DNA of 29,246 bases from T3SED10-47 sp046483725 (GTDB lineage Bacteria > Bipolaricaulota > Bipolaricaulia > Bipolaricaulales > Bipolaricaulaceae): positions 1-29,246 of the forward strand of contig JAWOCQ010000001.1 in NCBI GenBank assembly GCA_046483725.1. Reading direction: 5' to 3'. Position 1 is the first letter of the stretch, and every line of letters begins with the position of its first letter. Shown piece by piece: positions 15,916-24,212 of the stretch. A model generated the notes under the pieces. The model was not told the DNA's origin. It searched no databases and worked only from the letters and a program-made list of their open reading frames with translations. A program made the position numbers and the translations under genes.

Positions 15916-18809
15916 CGCGTGACGATTGACACCATTTTGCCGGGCACCGCGATGAAGCGACGCACAGTGCGTCCTTCCAGCCGTGCCGAGACGGCGGAAT
16001 CGGCCAGCGCCGCCCTTTCCAACGCCTGTGTATCGCCGGCCGTGGACGCGGAGACCCGGAGGCGCGCCCGCAGCTTTCCGTCGATCTGCACTGGGATCTC
16101 CACCATCTCAGAGGAAAGCGCGGCTGGATCATACTCCGGCCACGTTGACTCCAGCACCGACCCGCGTGCCCCGAGGCGGTGCCACAGCTCCTCGCTGAGG
16201 AACGGCGTGAACGGCGCCAAGAGTTGTACCAGCGTCTCCAGCGCCTGCCGAATTAGGCGTGGATCGGCGTCGTCCCGCCGGCAGTACTCCCCCCACGCGG
16301 AGGCCAGCTCCATCAGCGCTGCAACGCACGTGTTCAGCCCCAATCGCCCTTCCAGCTCATCGGAGAGCTTTTTCACCGTGCTATGAAGCTTCTGCGCCAA
16401 GGTGCGCCCTTCAGGGTCCAGTTCCTCAAGCTCGGGCGCTCCGCCGGCGTCACGAGTGCGGGGAATCTGGTCCATGGCCAACGCCCACATACGGTTTAGA
16501 AAGCGCCACGCCCCGCGCATACCCTCGTCGGACCATTCGATTTCCCGCTCGGGGGGGCCCATAAACAGCGTGTACAGACGCTCCGCATCCGCCCCATACC
16601 GGTCTATAAGCGCGTCAGGGGAAACGACGTTCTTCTTCGACTTGGACATGGCCACAAGAGAGACCTCTAGCTCTCCATCGCACATGGGGCACCGCTCCCC
16701 CTGCCGCACATCAGAGGGGGAAATCCAGTGGTGTGTGGGACAACGGTAGGCCGGAGATGTGATCATCCCCTGCGTGAACAATCGCCGGAACGGCTCCTTG
16801 AACCCCAAGTACCCTTGGTCGTGCAGGGCCTTGGTGATGAACCGCGAGTACAGGAGATGAAGGATCGCGTGTTCCACTCCCCCGACGTACAGGTCCACAG
16901 GCAACCACTTGTTGGCCAGCTCGGGAGCGAAGGCCTGGGAGTCATCGCCCGCCGAGACATACCTTAGGTAGTACCAGGACGAATCCACAAATGTATCCAT
17001 GGTATCGGTATCCCTACTGGCCTCTCCCCCACAGCAGGGGCAATAGGTGGCCACGAAGTCGGGGACGTCTGCAAGGCCAAGCTTTCCCGGCACGTCAACT
17101 TCGGGCAAGCGGACGGGAAGTTCGTCCTCGGACACCGGCACCACACCACAAGAGGGGCAATGCACCATCGGAATGGGCGCGCCCCAGTAGCGCTGGCGGG
17201 AGATGAGCCAGTCCCGCAATCGGAAGCTAACCGCCGCCTTCCCCAGCCCGTTCTCCGCAAGCCAGCGGCAGGTCGTATCCACCGCCCTTTCACCCGAGGT
17301 CCCGGTGAGCGGTCCGGAGTTTTTCATCGTCCCCCGCTCGGCGTGGAACAGGACGTCCCTGTAGAATGGAACACGGTGCATCATCTCCGCCACGGTTCGG
17401 CATCCGGCCGCCCGGGGGTCGGGCCGACAGCGCTCCATGATCTCCCGATCCGCTCGAACCGAGTCCAATACTCGTGCACCGTCGGGGAATACCAAGCACC
17501 ACTCGTCCCCTACCACTTCCACCCACCTGCCGGGCAGCAGGTGTTCCTGAACGAGTTGAACATACCGCTTGCGCTGCTCCTCGCCCTCTAGCGTTACAGA
17601 CAGCGTCTCCCCTCCGTCTTCTCCTCGCTCCACCTGGAAGGGGATCCCCTCCCGCTCCAGTCGTCCCTTGAGCCCCTGCCGAGCAGTCCCCGGGAACACC
17701 ACGCTCCGAGCCTCAGCCTCAGGCCGCGCGATTACCGGCACTACAGGCAGCCCGTACTCCAAGGCGAAGGCAAAATCCCTGCAATCGTGGCCGGGTACGG
17801 CCATGATTGCCCCGCTGCCGTAGCCCATCATGACATAGTCCGCAACCCAAATGGGGATTCGGTCATCATTTGCCGGGTTTACAGCGTAGGCCCCAGTGAA
17901 CACGCCGGTCTTTTGCCGGTCCATTACCGAGCGCTCCAGCTCCGTCTTGGCGGCGGCCTGTTGACGATACCCTTCCACCTCAGGCCACCGCTCCGCAGTG
18001 GTCAGGGACTCCACCAACGGGTGCTCAGGGGCGAGCACCATGAACGTGGCCCCCCACAGGGTGTCAGGCCGTGTAGTGAACACGGGTATTTCCTGCCCCG
18101 CCTCCGCCCAGAATAGCACCTCAGCCCCCTCGGAGCGGCCGATCCAATTCTCTTGCATCTTCTTCACGTGATCCGGCCACTGGAGAGGCTCCAGATCGTC
18201 CAAAAGCCGCTGGGCGTAAGCCGTTATCCGGAAGAACCACTGGGTGAGTTCACGTTTCTCCACAGTGGACCCACAGCGCTCACATCGACCGCTCACCACC
18301 TGTTCATTCGCCAGCACCGTGGCACACCGTGCGCAGTAGTTGGTTTTGGCCCTCGCCCGGTAGGCCAACCCTGCCTCATACAGCTTGAGGAATAGCCACT
18401 GCGTCCACCTATAGTAGTCCGGCTCACAGGTGGCAACCTCCCGGTCCCAGTCGTACTCCACCCCCCAGGCTCTGAACTGCCGCTTAAACTCCTCGATGTT
18501 CTCCCACGTCCACTCCCGGGGATGCCTTCCTTGCTCCATGGCCGCGTTCTCTGCCGGAAGGCCGAATGCATCCCAGCCCATCGGGTTCAGTACGTTGTAC
18601 CCGCGCATGATGAGAAACCGGACGATGGCGTCTCCAAGGATGTAGTTTCGGCCATGCCCTGCGTGCAATCTCCCCGAGGGATAGGGGAACATGTTAAGGT
18701 AGTAGTACTTGGCCTCGTCGTCCTCTATATCGGCCGAGAATAGCCCCCGCTCTTGCCAGATATCACGCCAGCGGTCTTCGATCTTCTGCGGCTCGTACGG
18801 TTCGCTCAT
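15912..18809 (-). CDS. leuS: Leucyl-tRNA synthetase
   Basis: 965 residues from the ATG at 18809, which overlaps the previous stop in an ATGA; the longer open frame upstream is not homologous. This class Ia enzyme charges tRNA-Leu. The HIGH signature is HAGH (49-52) after YPSGR. A zinc-binding CARC/CERC pair is at 159-179. The CP1 editing domain has TTRPDTLWG (245-253) and the editing Asp in GHDCRDF (340-346). The catalytic core has RLRDWLISRQRYWG (530-543), and MSKSK is at 721-725. It is about 100 residues longer than the E. coli enzyme, mainly through an insert at about 378-492 between editing domain and core. Sitting between phosphohexomutase and glycosyltransferase genes is unusual and is probably only operon sharing. 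Confidence 0.97.
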   Translation of the reverse strand: MSEPYEPQKIEDRWRDIWQERGLFSADIEDDEAKYYYLNMFPYPSGRLHAGHGRNYILGDAIVRFLIMRGYNVLNPMGWDAFGLPAENAAMEQGRHPREWTWENIEEFKRQFRAWGVEYDWDREVATCEPDYYRWTQWLFLKLYEAGLAYRARAKTNYCARCATVLANEQVVSGRCERCGSTVEKRELTQWFFRITAYAQRLLDDLEPLQWPDHVKKMQENWIGRSEGAEVLFWAEAGQEIPVFTTRPDTLWGATFMVLAPEHPLVESLTTAERWPEVEGYRQQAAAKTELERSVMDRQKTGVFTGAYAVNPANDDRIPIWVADYVMMGYGSGAIMAVPGHDCRDFAFALEYGLPVVPVIARPEAEARSVVFPGTARQGLKGRLEREGIPFQVERGEDGGETLSVTLEGEEQRKRYVQLVQEHLLPGRWVEVVGDEWCLVFPDGARVLDSVRADREIMERCRPDPRAAGCRTVAEMMHRVPFYRDVLFHAERGTMKNSGPLTGTSGERAVDTTCRWLAENGLGKAAVSFRLRDWLISRQRYWGAPIPMVHCPSCGVVPVSEDELPVRLPEVDVPGKLGLADVPDFVATYCPCCGGEASRDTDTMDTFVDSSWYYLRYVSAGDDSQAFAPELANKWLPVDLYVGGVEHAILHLLYSRFITKALHDQGYLGFKEPFRRLFTQGMITSPAYRCPTHHWISPSDVRQGERCPMCDGELEVSLVAMSKSKKNVVSPDALIDRYGADAERLYTLFMGPPEREIEWSDEGMRGAWRFLNRMWALAMDQIPRTRDAGGAPELEELDPEGRTLAQKLHSTVKKLSDELEGRLGLNTCVAALMELASAWGEYCRRDDADPRLIRQALETLVQLLAPFTPFLSEELWHRLGARGSVLESTWPEYDPAALSSEMVEIPVQIDGKLRARLRVSASTAGDTQALERAALADSAVSARLEGRTVRRFIAVPGKMVSIVTR

Positions 18810-20272
18810 AAAGCAAGCCCCCCGGTCACCAAGCCTTTGGCATCCTCCAGACAGGCGTTCACCGCCCCCGGGGAGTCCATCTCGCAGTAAATGCGGAGGA
18901 TCGGCTCCGTGCCCGAGGCCCGGAACAACACCCACCCCCCCTGGAGGCGCAGCTTCAATCCGTCCAGGGTTTCCACTTCTTCTACCCGCCGGCCGCCCAA
19001 CTCCTCAGGCGGGCGGGCTCGGAGGCGCTCCTCGATTTCCAAGCGGTTGGAAAGCCCCAGGTCCATCCTTCGATAATGATGCGGGCCCACCCTTTCGAAG
19101 AGCTCGTCCACCAGAGCGCTCAGGCTCTTGCCAGTTGCCGCCACCAACTCCAGAAGCAAAAGCCCCGACAGGAGCCCGTCGCGCTCCGGAAGATGCCAGC
19201 TATACCCGTACCCTCCCGACTCCTCACCAGCAAACTCGACATCCCCCCTGACCAGTCCCTCCACAGCCCACTTAAAGCCTATCTTCACCTCGCGACATTC
19301 CAATCCCGCGTCCGCCGCCAACGCGCTAACCATGTCAGTCAGGGCAAAGCTCTTGATCACCGGACCCTTGAGCCCACGGTGGCGGATCAAGTGCCAAAGG
19401 ATCAGGGCGGCGGCCCGATGCGTGTCCACAAAGGCGCCGTTCTCATCCATGGCCGCCGCGCGATCCCCATCCCCGTCCGTCACCAGCCCCACAACGATAC
19501 GTTGGCGCGACCGCCGCCGCAGAGAACGGATCACGGCCCTCAGGGGGACCAGGTTCTCCTCCAACGGTTCCGGCCGCCTGCCGCCAAACAGGGGATCCAC
19601 TGTCGACCGAATCGGGGTCAGCGGAAGCCGCACACCGTGCAGTAGCCTCTGCCAGTATCCTTGCGCCGAGCCGTACATGGCGTCGGCCACCACGTGAAGA
19701 GGCGCCTCGCCGATGGCTTTCAGGTCCACCCGCTCTTCCAACACCTCCAAGTACGGGCCACGGGCATCCCTTCCCTCCAGCAGCGTATCCCCCAGCTGGG
19801 GAGGCGTGGCCGGGAGCAAGGCCTCCACTTCCCGCGTCACCTCTTCGGTGGCCGACCCACCGTACTCGGGCTTGAACTTGACCCCGTTGTACTTTGCAGG
19901 GTTGTGAGACGCGGTGATTATGACACCCCCGGCATGGCCCCCCGCCAACACGGCGTGGGACAGAGCAGGAGTGGGAACAAAGCTGTCCGTCACCTGAGCC
20001 GGCACCCCCTCGGCCACCAGGGCTTGGGCCAAGTGGCACGCAAACTCCCGGGATAGAAACCGTGTATCATAACCGACAATTACGCCGTCCTCGGAGGGAC
20101 GACAGGGAACTCCCCATTGCGTATATGGGGAGAGGTCCTTGCGGCGCTCGGACTTGAGATAGCGGGCCAGAGCAGCCCCAACTCGGGCCACATTGTCAAA
20201 AGTGTAGTCCTCGGCGATAATCGCCCGCCAGCCGTCAGTGCCGAACTTTACGTCATTTCCGCTTGCGTGCAT
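18806..20272 (-). CDS. Phosphoglucomutase/phosphomannomutase
   Basis: 488 residues, alpha-D-phosphohexomutase superfamily. The N-terminus is KFGTDGWR. The phosphoserine loop is TASHNP (Ser122). The metal loop is DGDGDR (266-271). The sugar-binding loop is GEESGG (349-354), and the phosphate-binding loop is RASGTEP (451-457). All four functional loops are intact. It interconverts hexose-6-phosphate and hexose-1-phosphate, feeding nucleotide-sugar synthesis. The GEES loop fits glucose or mannose use rather than glucosamine. The ATG at 20272 has GAGGGA upstream and overlaps the preceding small gene by 20 nt. It is the probable sugar-phosphate supplier for the GT2 and GT4 enzymes of the same operon. 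Confidence 0.95.
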   Translation of the reverse strand: MHASGNDVKFGTDGWRAIIAEDYTFDNVARVGAALARYLKSERRKDLSPYTQWGVPCRPSEDGVIVGYDTRFLSREFACHLAQALVAEGVPAQVTDSFVPTPALSHAVLAGGHAGGVIITASHNPAKYNGVKFKPEYGGSATEEVTREVEALLPATPPQLGDTLLEGRDARGPYLEVLEERVDLKAIGEAPLHVVADAMYGSAQGYWQRLLHGVRLPLTPIRSTVDPLFGGRRPEPLEENLVPLRAVIRSLRRRSRQRIVVGLVTDGDGDRAAAMDENGAFVDTHRAAALILWHLIRHRGLKGPVIKSFALTDMVSALAADAGLECREVKIGFKWAVEGLVRGDVEFAGEESGGYGYSWHLPERDGLLSGLLLLELVAATGKSLSALVDELFERVGPHHYRRMDLGLSNRLEIEERLRARPPEELGGRRVEEVETLDGLKLRLQGGWVLFRASGTEPILRIYCEMDSPGAVNACLEDAKGLVTGGLAL

Positions 20273-20507
20273 CCCGCTTCCCTCGGTTTGTGTCTAGGTC
20301 GACGCGCTCCACGTGAGGCGGCATCCGGAACCCGTTCTCTTGGAGCATTTCTACCAAGAGATCCTGTGGAAGCGACGTCTCCAGCCACAGATCCCGCAGC
20401 GCGATTACGCCGTTCCTTACAGGAACCCGTTCCATAGCCTTCTCTATGGCCCTGCGATATCCATTCTTCAGCTTGCCCAACTCCTCGTTCACGCGTTCCT
20501 CATGCAT
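20253..20507 (-). CDS. Small charged protein of unknown function
   Basis: 84 residues from the ATG at 20507; an ATG at 20522 is also in frame. I prefer 20507 because a promoter-like TACAAT covers 20526-20521, which would put transcription start after the first ATG. The N-terminal half is helical and charged, the middle (IALRDLWLETSLPQDLLVEM) looks like a small helical or winged fold, and the tail is basic (KRDARKRK). No family is recognised. It is first in the operon with phosphohexomutase, leuS and two glycosyltransferases, and overlaps the mutase start by 20 nt. The basic tail could bind nucleic acid, but this is speculation. Confidence 0.6.
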   Translation of the reverse strand: MHEERVNEELGKLKNGYRRAIEKAMERVPVRNGVIALRDLWLETSLPQDLLVEMLQENGFRMPPHVERVDLDTNRGKRDARKRK

Positions 20508-20520
20508 GGTCAGTAACGCC

Positions 20521-20548
20521 ATTGTACTGTGTTCATCAGGGCGGTAAA
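20521..20548 (-). promoter_or_regulatory. Candidate promoter of the phosphohexomutase-leuS operon
   Basis: On the minus strand TTTACC (20548-20543), a 16-bp spacer and TACAAT (20526-20521). It lies back-to-back with the tRNA promoter, the -35 boxes being 7 bp apart. Confidence 0.5.
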
Positions 20549-20555
20549 GCCATCG

Positions 20556-20584
20556 TTGAACCCGCTTGACGGGCTCCCTATAAT
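20556..20584 (+). promoter_or_regulatory. Sigma-70 promoter of the tRNA-Cys/tRNA-Val unit
   Basis: TTGAAC (20556-20561), a 17-bp spacer and perfect TATAAT (20579-20584). The first tRNA base is 9 nt after the -10 box, so the 5' leader would be only a few bases. Confidence 0.85.
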
Positions 20585-20592
20585 TCTATTGC

Positions 20593-20668
20593 GGCGGCGT
20601 AGCCAAGCGGCTAAGGCGAGGGACTGCAAATCCCTTATTCCCCGGTTCGAATCCGGGCGCCGCCTCCA
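20593..20668 (+). tRNA. tRNA-Cys (anticodon GCA)
   Basis: A full cloverleaf can be drawn. The acceptor GGCGGCG/CGCCGCC, D stem GCC/GGC, anticodon stem AGGGA/TCCCT with loop CTGCAAA (GCA at 20626-20628) and T stem CCCGG/CCGGG are all paired. The discriminator is T (20665), as expected for cysteine tRNA, and CCA is encoded at 20666-20668. The next tRNA begins at the following base. Confidence 0.97.
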
Positions 20669-20741
20669 GGGTGGTTAGCTCAATTGGTAGAGCGCATGCT
20701 TGACGTGCATGAGGTCGCAGGTTCGATTCCTGCACCACCCA
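20669..20741 (+). tRNA. tRNA-Val (anticodon GAC)
   Basis: The acceptor GGGTGGT/ACCACCC, D stem GCTC/GAGC, anticodon stem CATGC/GCATG with GAC at 20702-20704 and T stem GCAGG/CCTGC are fully paired. The discriminator is A (20741). The next bases are GTT, so CCA is not encoded and must be added. It directly abuts tRNA-Cys. Confidence 0.97.
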
Positions 20742-20810
20742 GTTGAGGTCCCCTTCGACGCCTTACCTTTGTCCTATACCCTGAACAATGGTATCCGTTA
20801 CGCTATTTGC

Positions 20811-22547
20811 GTGACTGACCCCCAGCGTTGGCTAATGCTCGGCGCCCTTGTGGTGCTGGGTTCCCTGACCGCAATCGGGGCACTGTTACTGTGGCCTGTT
20901 GGCGAGCCCCCTTCAGCCCAGCTGGCGGCATACGAGCACCTCTGGACAGCCATCGAGAGAGGTGAAGAGGGCATCACTGTCCTCGACACCCTGCTCACCG
21001 GAGACGATGGCGTGGCCTGGCATGCGGCCATGGCCGCCGGAAAGGCTTATACAGAGCTTAACGAACCCGAGGAAGCTGCGGATCGGTTTCGCCGTGCTCT
21101 AGAGCTATGGCCCACGGCGGAGGCACGTCGCAGGCTGGCCCGAGCGCTGGAGGAAGCCGGACAGCGGGAGGAAGCGTTGGACCAGTGGAAGCTGCTCCTT
21201 CCCTCCGCAGAGGCAGCGGAGGGCGTATTTCGTCTGGAAGGAGACCCACTCCGCGCTGCCCAACTCCTCAACAGAGGCAGTGCCCACCAGCTGGCCCTTC
21301 AAGCGCTCTCCGAGCTCGACACCAACCAGGCCACACTGGAGCGTGCACGTGCCCTGTCGGGATTGGGAGAGCTCTCCCCGGCAGCGGAGGCCTACCAAGC
21401 ATACATTGCGGCAATGCCGGGGGAGCCCCAGGCGCGCCTGGAGTACGGACGCCTGCTCCAACGTCAGGGCCACACCGAGCAGGCACTGGCCGCCTACCAG
21501 GCAGCGGGCCCGGCCGGCGGTCTTCTCGCCGGACGGCTCTTGGAGGAGGAGGGCAGGCTGGATGAAGCGGTCAGAGCATATGGGAATTCAAACGATCCTG
21601 AAGCCCCCTGGCGGAAAGCCGTGCTCCTGGAAGACATGGGGAAGCCAAGCGAAGCCCTACCGCTTTACCGAACGCTCGCCGAAAGCGGACATCGAGTGTG
21701 GGACGATGCCGCCCTGCGAGCTCATGTGCTACTCGGCAGACAAGGAGCCCATAGGGAAGCGGAAACCATGCTCGAAGGCCTCCCCCCTGCCGGACAGTGG
21801 CTACTGGGCAGCTTCCACGGTTCACCGGTAGCGGGGCTCAAGGCCGACCCTCCCCGGGTCACCTCCCCCGCTACACAGAGGGCCGACGCGCTGCTCTCCC
21901 ATCTTCCCGAAGGCGAGGCATGGGGTTGGGCCAGGGCGGAGCTGGAAATCGCCCTGCGGCGAGCTCCCCTTGCCCAAAGGCTGACTATCGGCGAGTGGTA
22001 CCTCTCCCAAGGGGACTACGCTGCGGCCTGTCGGGTGGGAACCGCGGTCCTCGCCGCGCACCCATGCCCTCGAGCGTACCGACTGGCCTACCCGCTGGCC
22101 CACGGGGAGCCGGTGCACCAATGGGCACGTCAGTACGAGGTGGATCAGCTTCTCGTGCTCGCCGTAATGCGCGAGGAAAGCCACTTCCGGCTGCGGGCGG
22201 TCTCCCCTTCGGATGCCCGCGGCTTGATGCAGCTCCTTCCCTCTACCGCACGGTGGATCGCCGAGGAGCGGCTGGGTATGCCCTACCAAGTGGACGAGCT
22301 GTTCGAGCCGGACACCAACATCCGCCTTGGCACCTGGTACTTGGGCTACCTCCTTGAGCAGTTCCCGGGCGGTATCCCATGGGCAGTAGCGGCCTATAAC
22401 GGCGGGCAGGGAAACATAAGGCGGTGGACCGGCGAAGATGTCCCCTTGGAAGACCTCCCCGCGGCGTTGCGCTCCGTAGAAACACGCGAGTACCTGAGCA
22501 AGGTGCTCCACAGCTGGCTCATCTACCGCTGGCTGTACGAAGGCTGA
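20811..22547 (+). CDS. Lytic transglycosylase with TPR region (Slt70-like)
   Basis: 578 residues from the GTG at 20811. The open frame runs back into tRNA-Val, so those upstream codons are excluded. An N-terminal hydrophobic helix (about residues 8-30) acts as signal or anchor. A long Ala/Leu/Glu-rich helical region of TPR-like repeats follows (about 40-430). The C-terminal SLT domain holds REESHF with catalytic Glu456, then GLMQLLPSTA and AAYNGGQGNIRRW, the family hallmarks. It cleaves the MurNAc-GlcNAc bond of peptidoglycan in the periplasm, making 1,6-anhydro ends. A TACGCT hexamer lies 6 nt before the GTG and no Shine-Dalgarno is seen, so the mRNA may be leaderless. ATG 20835 is an alternative start. 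Confidence 0.9.
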   Translation: MTDPQRWLMLGALVVLGSLTAIGALLLWPVGEPPSAQLAAYEHLWTAIERGEEGITVLDTLLTGDDGVAWHAAMAAGKAYTELNEPEEAADRFRRALELWPTAEARRRLARALEEAGQREEALDQWKLLLPSAEAAEGVFRLEGDPLRAAQLLNRGSAHQLALQALSELDTNQATLERARALSGLGELSPAAEAYQAYIAAMPGEPQARLEYGRLLQRQGHTEQALAAYQAAGPAGGLLAGRLLEEEGRLDEAVRAYGNSNDPEAPWRKAVLLEDMGKPSEALPLYRTLAESGHRVWDDAALRAHVLLGRQGAHREAETMLEGLPPAGQWLLGSFHGSPVAGLKADPPRVTSPATQRADALLSHLPEGEAWGWARAELEIALRRAPLAQRLTIGEWYLSQGDYAAACRVGTAVLAAHPCPRAYRLAYPLAHGEPVHQWARQYEVDQLLVLAVMREESHFRLRAVSPSDARGLMQLLPSTARWIAEERLGMPYQVDELFEPDTNIRLGTWYLGYLLEQFPGGIPWAVAAYNGGQGNIRRWTGEDVPLEDLPAALRSVETREYLSKVLHSWLIYRWLYEG

Positions 22548-22566
22548 CCACCCGCTTGGGCACTTC

Positions 22567-23127
22567 TCATGGCGCTTGCTCCCGGCCGGACTGACTGCCC
22601 ACGGCCTCGCGCCCGCGGCGGAACTCCACGGAGCAGGGCACGGCTCGCACACGGACACCGGGGGGGACCTCCTCCCGCACTACCGCTCCCGCCCCAATAC
22701 GCGCCCCTTTGCCCACCACAATGGGCCCCAGCAGCACAGCGTTCGCCCCGATGAGCACCTTAGACTCCACTGTAGGGTGTCGCTTGCCCCGGGAGCGGGC
22801 TACGGCCCCGATCACCACCCCCGAGTACATGTGCACGTCGTCGCCGATATCCGCAGTCTCCCCGATCACTGTCCCCGACCCATGGTCGATGGTCACCCGC
22901 CGCCCGATGTGGGCGCCCGGGTGGATATCCACACCCGTCAATGCCCGCGTCAGGTGGGCCAGCAGACGTGCCGGCAAGCGTAGTTTCCACCGCCACAGCG
23001 GGTGCCACAGGCGGTGGGCCCACAGCGCATGCATCCCCGGGTAGCAAAGGAGAACCTCCAGGTACCCTCGGGCCGCAGGGTCCCGGCGCCTGATTGCCGC
23101 GATGTCCTCCCGCAGGCGCTCAATCAT
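22567..23127 (-). CDS. cysE: Serine O-acetyltransferase
   Basis: 186 residues from the ATG at 23127, matching the short-form bacterial enzymes that lack most of the E. coli N-terminal helical region. The open frame upstream is out of register with the family and overlaps cysK. The left-handed beta-helix hexapeptide repeats begin at DIHPGAHIG (67-75), followed by the catalytic DHGSG (Asp81, His82) and VIGETADIGD. It transfers acetyl from acetyl-CoA to L-serine, giving O-acetylserine for CysK. Its start overlaps the cysK stop by 8 nt, so the two are translated together and can form the cysteine synthase complex. Confidence 0.94.
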   Translation of the reverse strand: MIERLREDIAAIRRRDPAARGYLEVLLCYPGMHALWAHRLWHPLWRWKLRLPARLLAHLTRALTGVDIHPGAHIGRRVTIDHGSGTVIGETADIGDDVHMYSGVVIGAVARSRGKRHPTVESKVLIGANAVLLGPIVVGKGARIGAGAVVREEVPPGVRVRAVPCSVEFRRGREAVGSQSGREQAP

Positions 23128-24049
23128 CGTCTGCTCCAAACAATCCCGTAGACAAGTATCGTTCTCCGGTATCCGGGAGCACCACCACGCCGACTTTCCC
23201 AGCGTGCTCCCCCCTGGCCATGACCTCCAGCGCAGCATACGCGGCCGCCCCGGAGGAAATCCCTGCCAGGATGCCTTCTTCGCGCGCCAGGCGGCGGGCC
23301 GTGGCTGCAGCATCCTCCTCGTCTACGGCAAGCACTTCGTCGATGACCTCGCGCGCCAGCACCTGCGGAACGAAACCAGGGCCGATACCCTGAATACGGT
23401 GGGATCCAGAGGAGCCTCCGGAGAGCACCGGTGAGGCGGCCGGCTCAACGGCCACGATGTACGAACCCGGGAGGCGGTCCTTAAGCACTTGACCCACCCC
23501 CGTTATGGTGCCACCGGTGCCAACGCCGGCGACAAACATGCCTACCTCGCCGCCCGTGTCCCGCCAGATCTCCTCCGCGGTGGTCCGGCGGTGCACATCA
23601 GGGTTGGCGGGATTGTCGAACTGTCCGGGGATGAATCCTCCGGATTGCTCGGCTATCTCCCCGGCTCGCTCAATGGCCCCCCGCATCCCCTCCTTCCCCG
23701 GGGTGAGGACAAGCTCAGCGCCAAACGCCCTGAGAAGCGCCCTCCGTTCAGCGGACATCGTGTCCGGCATAGTCAAAATCAGGCGGTAGCCGCGCACAGC
23801 GCAGACCATGGCCAACCCGACGCCGGTGTTCCCCGAGGTGGGCTCCACTACAGTGCCCCCCAGCCGCAGCACCCCGCGGTCCTCGGCATCCAAGATCATC
23901 GACCAGGCAATTCGATCCTTGACAGATCCGGCCGGGTTGAACGCCTCCAGCTTCCCGTAAAGCGTCCCTCTCAAGCCTTCTGTCAACCGATCCAGACGAA
24001 CCATGGGCGTTCCGCCGACGAGCCCGAGCACGTCATCATACAAAGGCAT
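23120..24049 (-). CDS. cysK: Cysteine synthase (O-acetylserine sulfhydrylase)
   Basis: 309 residues. The start is ATG 24049, behind a perfect AAGGAGGT ribosome binding site; the longer open frame runs through the regulatory leader. The fold-type II PLP enzyme motifs are clear: NPAGSVKDR with PLP-binding Lys44, the substrate loop TSGNTGVG (71-78), the phosphate loop GTGGTITG, and SSGAAAYAAL near the C-terminus. The GSHRIQGIGPGFVP segment is typical of cysteine synthases. It makes L-cysteine from O-acetylserine and sulfide in the cytoplasm. The leader carries a Cys-codon ORF and a segment able to mask this ribosome binding site, so expression is probably controlled by cysteine supply. Confidence 0.95.
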   Translation of the reverse strand: MPLYDDVLGLVGGTPMVRLDRLTEGLRGTLYGKLEAFNPAGSVKDRIAWSMILDAEDRGVLRLGGTVVEPTSGNTGVGLAMVCAVRGYRLILTMPDTMSAERRALLRAFGAELVLTPGKEGMRGAIERAGEIAEQSGGFIPGQFDNPANPDVHRRTTAEEIWRDTGGEVGMFVAGVGTGGTITGVGQVLKDRLPGSYIVAVEPAASPVLSGGSSGSHRIQGIGPGFVPQVLAREVIDEVLAVDEEDAAATARRLAREEGILAGISSGAAAYAALEVMARGEHAGKVGVVVLPDTGERYLSTGLFGADDD

Positions 24050-24053
24050 AGTT

Positions 24054-24212
24054 ACCTCCTTGGGATTGGAAAATCGGCATGTGAAGTTTATTCCCCACTG
24101 CGCGAAGAGGCGGTGCCGGCCGCAAGCGCAGGCGCACATTCAGCAAAGGCCGGAAGGACTGCTCCAGGCAGGACCTTCCGTCACCCCAATGAGAGGTCTT
24201 AGGAGTGGGGAG
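24054..24212 (-). promoter_or_regulatory. Candidate cysteine-sensing translational attenuator of cysK
   Basis: On the minus-strand RNA, ACCUCU (24197-24192) directly after the leader ORF stop pairs with GGAGGU of the cysK ribosome binding site (24059-24054). After a 2-nt bulge, UUGGGGU (24189-24183) pairs with AUCCCAA (24066-24060). This gives 13 pairs, two of them G-U. A competing stem pairs CCCCA (24210-24206), inside the last leader codons, with UGGGG (24188-24184). A ribosome finishing the leader ORF would cover CCCCA and allow masking. One stalled at the Cys codons would leave it free to open the cysK site. Confidence 0.55.
24151..24180 (-). other. Stable hairpin in the cysK leader
   Basis: CGGAAGG and CCTTCCG form the outer 7-bp stem, and CTGC/GCAG the inner stem around loop CTGGA. 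No U-run follows, so it is not an intrinsic terminator. It would bring the two halves of the long-range pairing closer together. Confidence 0.6.

Noticed and set aside
18810..18935. 42-residue N-terminal extension of leuS
   Set aside because: It overlaps the phosphohexomutase C-terminus; the ATGA at 18806-18809 gives the expected N-terminus.
20700..20810. Upstream extension of the lytic transglycosylase
   Set aside because: The frame begins inside tRNA-Val; GTG 20811 is followed by the signal/anchor helix.
24151..24180. Intrinsic terminator in the cysK leader
   Set aside because: The hairpin is strong but is followed by GCCTTTGC with no U-run; translational control fits better.
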